Source: Pedobacter caeni (GTDB taxonomy: Bacteria; Bacteroidota; Bacteroidia; Sphingobacteriales; Sphingobacteriaceae). From it: a stretch of 64,000 nt of DNA. The position numbers and the translations under genes are program-made. Position 1 is the first letter of the stretch. Every line of letters begins with the position of its first letter. This document shows positions 17,609 to 26,613 of this stretch, piece after piece. Location of the stretch: the NCBI RefSeq assembly GCF_900129215.1, contig NZ_FQUQ01000003.1:204101-268100 (forward strand), read 5' to 3'. The notes beneath the pieces were generated by a model. That model saw nothing but the letters and a program-made list of their open reading frames with translations, was not told the origin of the DNA and did not search any database.

Positions 17609-20392
17609 ATGTTATTTAAATATAGATTTTTAAGTTTTTTCGGCCTGGTTGCACTTTGCATTTCCTTAGCCTGTAAAACACAGCTGGATACACAACCCTT
17701 GTTGGCGGATCCGGAATTGCGGATGGGAAAATTGCCCAATGGGTTTACCTATTACATCCGTAAAAATAAAACACCTGAAAAACGGGTGACGATGTATCTG
17801 GCCAGTAAAGCCGGTTCTATCCTGGAAACAGATCAGCAAAGAGGTATCGCACATTTTATAGAACACATGAGCTTTAACGGGACCAGACATTTCCCTAAAA
17901 AGGAGCTGTCGAATTACCTGGAGAAATCAGGAGTGCGTTTTGGTGCAGACATCAATGCCAGTACCGGATTTGATGAAACCGTTTATCAGCTTCCATTGCC
18001 TTCTGACCAACCTTTATTACTGGCAAATGGCCTGCAGATCATGCGGGATTGGGCACAGGATGCCAATCTGCAGGCGGAGGATGTGGAAAGAGAACGCCAT
18101 GTCATTCTGGAAGAGAAGCGTTACCGTCAGGGAATGTCACAGCGTTACCAGGAACAAAGCATTCCTTTTTATACCAATAAATCGCGCTATGGAACCCGTT
18201 TGCCAATTGGCACCGAAGAGGTATTGCGGAAGGTGACACCTGAAGAAATCCGTCAGTTTTATAAGGACTGGTATCGTCCAAACCTGCAGGCTTTACTCGT
18301 GGTCGGAGACATTGATGTTGACCAGATGGAGAAAGAAATTAAGGCTAAATTCTCGGACCTTCGTAATCCAGATAAAGAGAAGGAACGGACGGTTTACCGT
18401 TCAGAACTGAGCGGTAAAAATCAGTACATGCAATTTATTGATCCTGATTTGGGTGGGGTTAGTGTAGAGATTCTCCTGAAAGAGCAGGCCCCAATGATCA
18501 CTACAACAGCAGACTATCGGGCTAGTCTTTTGAAAAACCTGCTCGGGCAAATGATCAGCAGCAGGTTCAGAGGTTTGCCACTTGCCAGTTTCATCACATT
18601 AGAGGGTGGTTTAACGGCTTTCTCTGTTAATGTGACCACCAAGCCTGCCGAAACAGAGCATGCCCTGAAAAGTGTATGGCTGGAGCTTCGGCGGATGCAG
18701 GAACAGGGTTTTACACAAGGGGAACTGGACCGGGTTAAGAAGGCTTATCAGCAGAAGATGGCTGATGCGATGAAAGAAAAGAATAAAACAGCTTCAGAAG
18801 TGCTGATCAAACCTTATCTCCAGCATTTTCTGAAAGGAAATACTGCAATTGGAATTGCCGGGGAATATCAACTGAGCAGGGAACTGATTCCGGACATTTC
18901 TTTGGATGAAATCAACAAGCTGATGGATGTTTGCCTGAAAAGTAAAGATCGTGACCTTATCGTAAAGGCATCTGAGCATAATAAAGCATTTCTTCCGGAT
19001 GAGGGCACAGTACAAGGCTGGATAGAAAATGTCTATGCGCAAAACCTGACTGATTTTGAAGATGACCTGCAAGACCTTTCCCTGCTTAAAAAGGAACCCG
19101 TTCCCGGAAAGATCAGTGCGGTGGAAGAGTTGAAAGTTGCAGGGATCCAAAAAATTACGCTCAGTAACGGGATGACCGTATTGCTGAAAAAAACAGATTT
19201 TCAAAATGACCAGATCTTGTTCAAAGGGCTGGCAAGTGGTGGAGCTTCTTTATATCCGGATGCCGATTATGAAAGCGCGATTAATGCTGCAAGTGTAATC
19301 GGAGCAGCAGGTGCAGGCAATTACAATGCATTGCAATTGGGTAAATTTATGGTAGGTAAAAAGGTTCAGGTTAATCCCTTTATTCTGGACCAGTATCATG
19401 GCTTTGATGGCAATACAACTACGGAAGATCTTCCTGTAATGCTGGAATTGCTGCATGCCTGTTTTGCTGAGCCCCGTAAAGATCAAGAGGCTTATACCAT
19501 CCTCGTAGAGCGCTCTAAGGAGGAACTGGCAAGTCTGGGGAACGACAGGAGCAGAACATTCATGGATACGGCAAACCTGGTATTGGGGAATAATCATGTC
19601 CGTAAGCGGCCTCAAACTGCGGAGCGGCTCAATGCGATCAGACTGGACAGGGCTTTTGAGATTTATAAAGAACGCTTTTCTGATGCTTCTGCTTTTACTT
19701 TCCTCTTTGTAGGAAATCTGGATGTAGAGCGGGTTAAGCCTTTACTGGAAAAATATCTTGGATCATTGCCTTCCAGGCATCTCCATGAAACCGTCCGTGA
19801 TCTTGGAATTAACGTTCCTCCCGGCCGCATTTCTAAAACGGTCTGTAAAGGAACCGAACAAAAGTCGAGTGTGATTCTGGCTTATTCCGGTGCTTTGGAT
19901 TATAATTTTGAAAATACGATTAAAATGAATGCCATTGCTGATGTGCTGAAAATCAGCCTGACGGATTTACTTCGTGATAAAGAAGGAGCAACTTATGTCG
20001 CAAATGCACAGATGACCCTGTCTAAGTATCCTAAAAACAGGTTTGTACTGTCCGTTACTTTTGATTGTGCACCACAAAATGTGGACAAACTGGTTGCCCT
20101 GGTACAGGAAGAAGTGGATAAAATGAAGCAGTCCGGACCATCTGTTGAGAACCTGCAGAAATTTAAAGCTGCACGTAAAGTCGGTCTGGAAACGGGTGCT
20201 AAAAATAATGAATTCTGGTTGGGCTATCTGGTTTCTCAGGTGATGAATAAAGAGCCTTTGACTCAGTTTTATGATTATGATGCGGCATTGAATGGCATCA
20301 CTGTAAAGTCTGTTCAGGCAGCGGCAGCAAAGTATATTTCCGATAAAAACCTGGTTAAGCTCATTCTGATGCCGGAAAAAACTAAACATTGA
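17609..20392 (+). CDS. M16 family zinc peptidase, predicted lipoprotein
   Basis: A 927-residue protein from the ATG at 17609, one base after the previous stop. I prefer this start because it gives a proper lipoprotein signal (hydrophobic core, then SLAC with Cys22); a longer frame from 17564 would bury it. The N-terminal M16 domain has the inverted zinc motif HFIEH at 82-86, and the expected downstream acidic cluster lies in ERERHVILEEKRYR. A second M16 half begins near KITLSNGMTVLLKK, without an HxxEH, as in full-length two-domain M16 enzymes. These peptidases form a chamber and cut peptides and small proteins. Location is probably the periplasm, attached to a membrane. Its presence in a SusCD operon suggests a peptide substrate. 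Confidence 0.93.
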   Translation: MLFKYRFLSFFGLVALCISLACKTQLDTQPLLADPELRMGKLPNGFTYYIRKNKTPEKRVTMYLASKAGSILETDQQRGIAHFIEHMSFNGTRHFPKKELSNYLEKSGVRFGADINASTGFDETVYQLPLPSDQPLLLANGLQIMRDWAQDANLQAEDVERERHVILEEKRYRQGMSQRYQEQSIPFYTNKSRYGTRLPIGTEEVLRKVTPEEIRQFYKDWYRPNLQALLVVGDIDVDQMEKEIKAKFSDLRNPDKEKERTVYRSELSGKNQYMQFIDPDLGGVSVEILLKEQAPMITTTADYRASLLKNLLGQMISSRFRGLPLASFITLEGGLTAFSVNVTTKPAETEHALKSVWLELRRMQEQGFTQGELDRVKKAYQQKMADAMKEKNKTASEVLIKPYLQHFLKGNTAIGIAGEYQLSRELIPDISLDEINKLMDVCLKSKDRDLIVKASEHNKAFLPDEGTVQGWIENVYAQNLTDFEDDLQDLSLLKKEPVPGKISAVEELKVAGIQKITLSNGMTVLLKKTDFQNDQILFKGLASGGASLYPDADYESAINAASVIGAAGAGNYNALQLGKFMVGKKVQVNPFILDQYHGFDGNTTTEDLPVMLELLHACFAEPRKDQEAYTILVERSKEELASLGNDRSRTFMDTANLVLGNNHVRKRPQTAERLNAIRLDRAFEIYKERFSDASAFTFLFVGNLDVERVKPLLEKYLGSLPSRHLHETVRDLGINVPPGRISKTVCKGTEQKSSVILAYSGALDYNFENTIKMNAIADVLKISLTDLLRDKEGATYVANAQMTLSKYPKNRFVLSVTFDCAPQNVDKLVALVQEEVDKMKQSGPSVENLQKFKAARKVGLETGAKNNEFWLGYLVSQVMNKEPLTQFYDYDAALNGITVKSVQAAAAKYISDKNLVKLILMPEKTKH

Positions 20393-20402
20393 AGATAAAC
20401 AT

Positions 20403-22694
20403 ATGAAGAAAATCATACAGATAGCCAGGCTGGAGCTCAGCCTGCTATTTTACTCCCCGATTGCCTGGATCCTCATGATTGTGCTGTTTGTACAGATGAG
20501 TCTCACTTTTATCGTGGCAATGCCAGAAATAGAACGGACACAAGGGATGTCTTTTTTAACCAGTCATCTGTTTACCGATTACAAAAAAATCGGGCTCCTT
20601 AGTCGCATTCTGGATAGTTTGTATCTGTACATCCCATTGATTACGATGGGGATCATCAGCCGGGAAACCAGTAGCGGGAGTATAAAGTTACTCTACTCTT
20701 CTCCGGTTAAACTGAGCCATGTTGTCTATGGTAAGTTTGCGTCCATGCTCGTTTATAATCTGGTCATTATGGGGATCATGAGTTTGTTTGTACTGATCGG
20801 CGTTTTATTTATTCCAAATTTTGATTATCCACATATTGCGGTGGCGTTATTTGCTGCTTATCTTTTATTAAGTGCTTATTCGGCCATCGGTATTTTTGTG
20901 TCCAGTTTAACGACTTATCAGCCGGTAGCGGCGATCAGTACCTTTGTGGTGCTGGCCTTTATGAATTATATCGGGACGGTTGGACAAAGTCTGGATTTTG
21001 TGCGCGATCTGACACATAGCCTTTCGATGCCAAGTCGGGCAGGGCGTATGATGGCGGGATTGCTCAATACCAGGGATGTGATTTATTACCTGGTCATTTC
21101 AGGGATGTTTCTGGCTTTTACGATTACCAAACTGGAAATGGAACGGTTGTCGAAGCCGGTTTTGCAGCAGGTTGGCCGGTATAGCCTGATTGTATTGATC
21201 GGGTTGGGGATTGCTTATACCAGCTCCCGTCAGCCAATGATTGGTTATTATGATGCGACGGCTACGAAGGTAAATACCATCACTAAGACGAGTCAGGATT
21301 TACTTAAAAAGATGGGGGATGAGCCTATTGAGATGACGGAGTATGTCAACGGAATTGAAGATAGTTATTTCCGGGCAAAACCCAGTGAGCGAATTGCTGA
21401 CATTGCCCGTTGGGAACCTTATTTGCGCTTTAAGCCCAATATCAATCTGAAATGGGTTTATTACTACGACAGCATTCCTGGTCTGACTGCAGGACTTGTC
21501 GAAAATAAGACGAGTTTTAGTCAATATGTGCTGTTCATGTCAAACATCGAGCAACTCGATCTTCGTGACTTTCTGAGCCCTGCTGAGATCAATAAGCAGC
21601 TTAAACCGCAGTCTGAAGAATCACGTGTATTCATGCGTTTAAAGTATAAAGGAAAAGAAACTTCTTTACGGACGTTTCCAGCTCCTGACAATGATTTCTG
21701 GCCTAAGGAAGAGGAGACGGGTGCTGCCTTGAAGCGTTTGATGATGACGCCACCGAAGCTGGTTTTTGCTACAGATGGCTATCAGCGCAGTATGGATAAA
21801 ATAGGGGACCGCGATTATAAAAAGCTGATCAATACCAAGTCTGGCCGACAGTCGATGATCAATCAGGGCTTTGATGTCGACAGTATATCCCTGGAAAAGG
21901 ATCAGATTCCAGCCGATATTTCTGCACTGGTCATTGCTGATCCAAAAGTAGCCTATAGTCCGGCAGCATTGGCGAAGCTTCAACGTTACATCCGGGAGGG
22001 GGGAAATCTGATGATTGCCGGAGAACCTGGTAAACAAAGTGTGGTCAATCCTTTGTTAGACTCCCTTGGTGTTCAAATGATGAACGGCACCCTTGTTCAG
22101 CGCAGCAGAGATTATTCCTATGGATTGGTTACGCCGGGGCTTGCTTCCGGAGCGGTGGCAATGGCTCCTGGATTACAGCCTTTTTATATGCAGCGCTGGG
22201 TAGTTTCTATGCCTGATGCAGCGGCTTTAAGTTATGCTGAAAACGGACCCTTTGACATCCATCCTCTTTTATTAACAGATGCGGAAACGAGCTGGATTAA
22301 AAATGAGAAATTTGTGCTGGATTCTGCAGCCTTGACTTTTGATGCAAAGGCAGGTGACCAGAAGGGGGCTTTTCCAACGGCATTGATGCTGACCCGTAAG
22401 CTGAACAATAAAGAGCAGCGGATTATTGTGGCTGGTGATGCTGACTTTTTCAGCAATACGGAACTGGCGAGGAGTAACATACGGACCATCAATTCGGGCT
22501 TTGTCGGAAGCATTTTTAAATGGTTTTCTTACGGTGAGTTTCCAATCGATGCGAGCCGTCCGTTCCCTAAGGACAATACTACAAGGTTGACCAAAGCTAG
22601 TGTGAAAACAATACAGGTGTTGTATTATGGGGTTATCCCGGGATCGATATTCCTGATGGGGATGATCTTGCTGATCCGCAGAAAGCGGAAATAA
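20403..22694 (+). CDS. fused ABC-2 permease / GldG-like protein, copy 2
   Basis: A 763-residue paralogue of the protein at 12623, collinear along its whole length. It shares the opening MKKI(I/V)QIARLEL, GIISRE(T/N)SSGSIKLL, YYDATATK, DGYQRSMDKIGDRDYKKL, GGNLMIAGEPGKQ, and a final membrane helix plus RRKRK. It starts 10 bases after the M16 gene and has no ATPase gene of its own. A heterodimeric permease with copy 1, driven by the ATPase at 11684, is the simplest reading. The copies differ most in the stretch after the first membrane helix and in the substrate-facing middle part. The operon seems to end here; the 210 bases that follow contain T-rich tracts but no convincing hairpin. Confidence 0.92.
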   Translation: MKKIIQIARLELSLLFYSPIAWILMIVLFVQMSLTFIVAMPEIERTQGMSFLTSHLFTDYKKIGLLSRILDSLYLYIPLITMGIISRETSSGSIKLLYSSPVKLSHVVYGKFASMLVYNLVIMGIMSLFVLIGVLFIPNFDYPHIAVALFAAYLLLSAYSAIGIFVSSLTTYQPVAAISTFVVLAFMNYIGTVGQSLDFVRDLTHSLSMPSRAGRMMAGLLNTRDVIYYLVISGMFLAFTITKLEMERLSKPVLQQVGRYSLIVLIGLGIAYTSSRQPMIGYYDATATKVNTITKTSQDLLKKMGDEPIEMTEYVNGIEDSYFRAKPSERIADIARWEPYLRFKPNINLKWVYYYDSIPGLTAGLVENKTSFSQYVLFMSNIEQLDLRDFLSPAEINKQLKPQSEESRVFMRLKYKGKETSLRTFPAPDNDFWPKEEETGAALKRLMMTPPKLVFATDGYQRSMDKIGDRDYKKLINTKSGRQSMINQGFDVDSISLEKDQIPADISALVIADPKVAYSPAALAKLQRYIREGGNLMIAGEPGKQSVVNPLLDSLGVQMMNGTLVQRSRDYSYGLVTPGLASGAVAMAPGLQPFYMQRWVVSMPDAAALSYAENGPFDIHPLLLTDAETSWIKNEKFVLDSAALTFDAKAGDQKGAFPTALMLTRKLNNKEQRIIVAGDADFFSNTELARSNIRTINSGFVGSIFKWFSYGEFPIDASRPFPKDNTTRLTKASVKTIQVLYYGVIPGSIFLMGMILLIRRKRK

Positions 22695-22904
22695 ATTTTT
22701 AGTTTTTTTACTTTGCCTTCCAAAAAGCCTGCTGCGAAATATCATTCAAAGCGGGCTGGAGGGAGGTGTAACGGAGTGTCATTATTGAGTCATTTTGTCT
22801 TTTGTTTGTCATTGTTTTTAATTAATCTAAATAGCTAATGAAGGCTAACGCTTACTTTCGCAGCAAGTTAGATCAACAAACCAAGGATATACTAAAAATC
22901 AAAA

Positions 22905-25262
22905 ATGATGTTAAGACGTTTACTGCGCTATAAACCTTTAGGGTTTATGTTTTTACTGTTTACTGTTCTGGGGCTCCCTGCAGCGATGTCCCAGACCGGG
23001 ACTATTAAAGGGAAGGTACAATCAAAAGAGGGGATTTTACTTCCTTCAGTTACTATTTCTTTAACTGACAACAAAACAAAAGTACTGAGCAATGAGCAGG
23101 GTATATATGAAATAAATAATGTGAAGAGGGGGACTTATAAAATCACCGCAAGGTTTGTAGGGATGAATGCTCAGACCAGATCCATTGTGGTTAATGAAGG
23201 ACAGGTTTCGGTTTTGGATTTTATACTTACAGATGTGGATAACCTGCTCAGTGGTGTGGAAATATCTTCGAGCTACAAAAGGTTTGGTAAAAAGGAATCC
23301 GAACAGGTGGCAAAACTGCCTTTAAAGAATCTGGAAAACCCACAGGTTTATAACATTGTACCTAAAGAAATTTTGCAGGAGCAGGTGATCGTGACCTATA
23401 ATGATGTGTTGAAAAATGTGACTGGGGTGAGTCAGGGATTGGTTAACGGGAGCAATTCATTTTACATGAGGGGCTTTGAGAATGGAAGTTTTCTCAGAAA
23501 CGGCATTCAGGACAATAAGGACAATAGCATTGAAGTAGCCAATATTGAGCATATTGAGGTGTTAAAAGGACCATCTGCCACATTGTATGGAAACAGTTTA
23601 ACCTCATATGGAGGTTTGATCAATAGAGTAACAAAAAAACCATTTGATGTCTTTAAAGGGGAAGTAGCTTATACGGTTGGTGGTTATGGTTTAAACAGAG
23701 TTACAGCTGATCTGAATACGCCTCTGGATAAAAAAAATGGCTTGTTGTTGCGGACTAATCTTGCTTACCATTATGAAGGCAGTTATATGGATGCCGGATT
23801 TACAAAACGTTTATTTATAGCCCCCTCGCTATTGTATAAGGTGAATGACCGTTTGTCGGTGTTGGTTGATGCAGAAATTTATCAGCAAAAAGCGAATGAC
23901 TTTCATCGCCTGTTCCCGCAAAATTCATTTACCAAACCGAGTACTGAAAGCCTGGGATTAAATTGGAAAAGATATTATCATGGTAATGATCTGACGGAGT
24001 CAAAACCATCCCGAAGTTTGCTCGCTGAAGTAAACTACAAATTATCAGAAAGCTGGAAGTCGCAGACTGTTTTCTCTCAAACCTGGCATACGAGTAAAGG
24101 TTATCGGATTTGGAATGTGATGGATGGAGATTCTGTGAACAGAAATATCCGATACGCGAATTCGACTTACAATACGATTGAAGTTCAGCAGAATTTTACC
24201 GGTGATTTCGAGATCGCCGGTCATAGAAACAGATTGGTCATCGGGTTGGATTATTTTACAAAGCGGTCTAATCAGAATTCAAAGTTCGCCTTGCCATTTG
24301 ACAGGGTACGATTGACCGGCGAGGATCCGGGGTATTTCAGGATTACAAGAACTTCTGTAGACGCTTTGTTTGATCAGGTAAGTCCGTCGAGAAATAAGGA
24401 TACGCAAAGTACTTACAGTGCCTATTTTTCAGATGTGTTTAACATCACAAGAGATTTTATGGTAATGGCAAGTCTCAGGATTGATAACTTCCGGTCTGGT
24501 GGCTCTTATGATCCTGACGCTGATGCCACTACAGGAAAATTTAACCAAACCAATTTATCTCCAAAATTAGGACTCGTTTATCAGGTTCTTCCGGAAAAGA
24601 TTTCCCTGTTTGGAAATTACATGAACGGTTTTGCAAATAACGGTCCTGTGCTGCAGCCAAATGGAGAGAATACTGTTTTTAAGCCTAGTAATGCAAACCA
24701 ATGGGAGTTGGGTTTCAAAATCAACCTCCTTGATGGTAAACTGAATTCGACTTTCAGTTATTATGATATCAAAGTGAAGGATATCGTCCGTTCCAATACC
24801 GATGGATTTAGTGTTCAGGACGGAGGTCAGGCCAGTAAAGGGTTTGAAGGAGAGCTGATTGCTCATTTTGCAAAAGGATTAGATGTGATTGCCGGTTATT
24901 CCCACAATAAAGCTTATACCATCAATACAAATGCGGATATCGATGGGCTAAGGCAGTGGACAGGTCCGGGCGAAACGGCCAATTTATGGGTTAATTATGC
25001 TTTTCAGGACAAGACCTTAAAAGGGTTGTCGATGGGAATCGGAGGCAATTATAACAGCAAGACCTATATCAGTCAGTCCCGTAGCTCAGGAGAATTTTAT
25101 ATTCCTTCTTATACCGTCTTAAATGCGGTAGCAGGATATGATGCCAAAAGGTTTCGTTTGAGTGTTAAACTGGATAACCTGACCAATAAAGTGTATTGGG
25201 GAAGTTATGTGAACCAGATGATGCCAAGCAGGTTCAGTGCAAATCTGGCGATTAAAATATAA
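22905..25262 (+). CDS. TonB-dependent siderophore-type receptor
   Basis: A 785-residue outer-membrane receptor. A signal peptide ends near AAMSQ, followed by a carboxypeptidase-like regulatory domain (GTIKGKVQSKEGILLPSVTI, about 31-115). The plug (about 140-260) has YNDVLKNVTGVSQG, FYMRGFENG and IEHIEVLKGPSATLYG, the pattern of the siderophore receptor subgroup (FhuE/FoxA-like). The barrel ends with a short strand (RFSANLAIKI). It lacks an STN domain, so it is probably not itself a signalling receptor. It has its own terminator and is followed by an ECF sigma gene. The substrate is probably a ferric siderophore, by family only. Confidence 0.9.
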   Translation: MMLRRLLRYKPLGFMFLLFTVLGLPAAMSQTGTIKGKVQSKEGILLPSVTISLTDNKTKVLSNEQGIYEINNVKRGTYKITARFVGMNAQTRSIVVNEGQVSVLDFILTDVDNLLSGVEISSSYKRFGKKESEQVAKLPLKNLENPQVYNIVPKEILQEQVIVTYNDVLKNVTGVSQGLVNGSNSFYMRGFENGSFLRNGIQDNKDNSIEVANIEHIEVLKGPSATLYGNSLTSYGGLINRVTKKPFDVFKGEVAYTVGGYGLNRVTADLNTPLDKKNGLLLRTNLAYHYEGSYMDAGFTKRLFIAPSLLYKVNDRLSVLVDAEIYQQKANDFHRLFPQNSFTKPSTESLGLNWKRYYHGNDLTESKPSRSLLAEVNYKLSESWKSQTVFSQTWHTSKGYRIWNVMDGDSVNRNIRYANSTYNTIEVQQNFTGDFEIAGHRNRLVIGLDYFTKRSNQNSKFALPFDRVRLTGEDPGYFRITRTSVDALFDQVSPSRNKDTQSTYSAYFSDVFNITRDFMVMASLRIDNFRSGGSYDPDADATTGKFNQTNLSPKLGLVYQVLPEKISLFGNYMNGFANNGPVLQPNGENTVFKPSNANQWELGFKINLLDGKLNSTFSYYDIKVKDIVRSNTDGFSVQDGGQASKGFEGELIAHFAKGLDVIAGYSHNKAYTINTNADIDGLRQWTGPGETANLWVNYAFQDKTLKGLSMGIGGNYNSKTYISQSRSSGEFYIPSYTVLNAVAGYDAKRFRLSVKLDNLTNKVYWGSYVNQMMPSRFSANLAIKI

Positions 25263-25284
25263 AAGGCAAACAACCGGGTTGTTG

Positions 25285-25320
25285 AAAAAGAGAAGGGCCA
25301 TTGGCTTCTTCTCTTTTTTT
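25285..25320 (+). terminator. intrinsic terminator after the TonB receptor
   Basis: AAAAAGAGAAG (25285-25295) pairs with CTTCTCTTTTT (25308-25318); the 12-base loop can pair further (GGCC with GGC). A T run continues past the stem. Confidence 0.85.
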
Positions 25321-25396
25321 GTTTGTGCCACCATAATATTTCAGGAACCTGTAATTTTTTCCCAACCTTTACGACTTACCCCACAAATAAAAGAAG

Positions 25397-25897
25397 ATGG
25401 AGAAAGCATTTATCAAAATGATAAACGAACATCGGGGAATAATCTATAAAGTCTGTAATCTGTACTGTCTGGAAAAGGAGTATAAAAAAGATCTTTTCCA
25501 GGAAATCGTGTTACAGCTCTGGAAATCATTTCCTTCATTCAGAAATGAATCACAGCGAAGTACCTGGATGTATCGGGTCGCTTTAAATACTGCCATTACC
25601 ATTTTCAGAAAAGAAAGCAGAGCTCCTGAGCGGAGAAGTATTTCGGATGCTGAATTTGAAATTCCTGATATGGATACATTTACAGATCAGCAGGAACAGA
25701 TGGGCTTGTTGAAACAGGCCATAAATACCCTGACACAGATTGAGAAGGCGATCATTTTATTGTATCTGGAAGAGAAAAGTTATGAAGAAATCAGTGAGAT
25801 CATTGGGATCAGCAAAACGAATGTCGGCGTGAAAATCAACCGGATAAAAATCAAACTGGAAAAAACTATTAAATCAGATCGTTATGAACTTAGATGA
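25397..25897 (+). CDS. ECF RNA polymerase sigma factor
   Basis: A 166-residue sigma factor. Region 2 (residues 5-75) includes IIYKVCNLYCLEKEYKKDLFQEIVLQLW and STWMYRVALNTA. Region 4 (about 110-160) includes LTQIEKAIILLYLEEKSYEEISEIIGIS and KTNVGVKINRIK. It overlaps the next gene by 14 bases, indicating translational coupling with a membrane partner that may be its anti-sigma factor. It is a different ECF type from the FecI-like protein at 3968. The trigger and regulon are not evident; the TonB receptor upstream is a possible target. Confidence 0.92.
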   Translation: MEKAFIKMINEHRGIIYKVCNLYCLEKEYKKDLFQEIVLQLWKSFPSFRNESQRSTWMYRVALNTAITIFRKESRAPERRSISDAEFEIPDMDTFTDQQEQMGLLKQAINTLTQIEKAIILLYLEEKSYEEISEIIGISKTNVGVKINRIKIKLEKTIKSDRYELR

Positions 25898-26537
25898 ACT
25901 AAAAGGAGCCTGGTCAGCATATGATGATCAACTTAAATCAACAAAGGACATCGATGATCAGGTTATCGCTGGTATGATCAGAAAAAGATCTGTTTCTGCT
26001 GTTGCGAACATCAGGAAAAGCTATCTGTATGGTATATTTGCCTGTTGTTTCTACCTCCTGGCGATTGGTGCCCTTAATCTGGGGAACCCTTTCGACTATA
26101 CCCATGACTATGAACAGATTCCTTTGCAGATCATGTTCGTAGCCTTGCTGCTTATTCTGTTTGTGCTGCTAAAAGCGAGGGCTTCCATAAAGGAGCTGGA
26201 ATTTCCTGAACAATCGTTATTGAACTATCTGGAGAACGTTATTAAGGAGTACTGTAAAACCTGGAAAATCCTGGATGTTGTCATTTATTTTATACTCTTC
26301 TCCACTTGTATCTTGTTCCCGCTAAGCTTCCTGTCAAGAAGCATTGCCAGATTAGGACTATGGCCTGCCCTGTTCAGTAGCTTTAGCTTGTTGATCTTTA
26401 TCGTAGTTTCAAATGTGGTTACTTATGTCATTGCGAGGAAAAAGGGAGGTGTTAAACGTTCCTGGTACAGCTTCAGTGTCATCATCAAAGAATTGGAGGA
26501 ACTGAAAGCGATGGCATCGGAGTTGAAGAACAGCTGA
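25884..26537 (+). CDS. membrane protein coupled to ECF sigma, probable anti-sigma partner
   Basis: 217 residues beginning MNLDELKGAWSAYDDQL, a common opening in Bacteroidota proteins encoded right after small ECF sigma factors. Four membrane helices are visible: about 48-66 (YGIFACCFYLLAIGAL), 84-101 (MFVALLLILFVLL), 134-152 (VVIYFILFSTCILFPL) and 160-182 (FSSFSLLIFIVVSNVV). No zinc-binding anti-sigma motif (HxxxCxxC) is present. The start lies within the sigma gene. The anti-sigma role is inferred from position only. Confidence 0.65.
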   Translation: MNLDELKGAWSAYDDQLKSTKDIDDQVIAGMIRKRSVSAVANIRKSYLYGIFACCFYLLAIGALNLGNPFDYTHDYEQIPLQIMFVALLLILFVLLKARASIKELEFPEQSLLNYLENVIKEYCKTWKILDVVIYFILFSTCILFPLSFLSRSIARLGLWPALFSSFSLLIFIVVSNVVTYVIARKKGGVKRSWYSFSVIIKELEELKAMASELKNS

Positions 26538-26613
26538 TCAGCTCAAAAAAACTCCTATATTTATTTTTTGGGTAAAACCGCCTGGCCGCGATCTCCCTGA
26601 AAAACTTTAAATA

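Noticed and set aside
19967..20416. 149-codon minus-strand frame
   Set aside because: Antisense to the M16 C-terminal domain; Cys/His/Phe-rich shadow translation.
22272..22745. 157-codon minus-strand frame at the end of the second GldG gene
   Set aside because: Overlaps the conserved C-terminal part of the permease/GldG protein; composition is that of a shadow.
25344..25375. Possible ECF autoregulatory promoter (GGAACC ... CGAC) before the sigma gene at 25397
   Set aside because: The spacing of about 22 bases is too long for a usual ECF promoter, and there is no second copy to compare.
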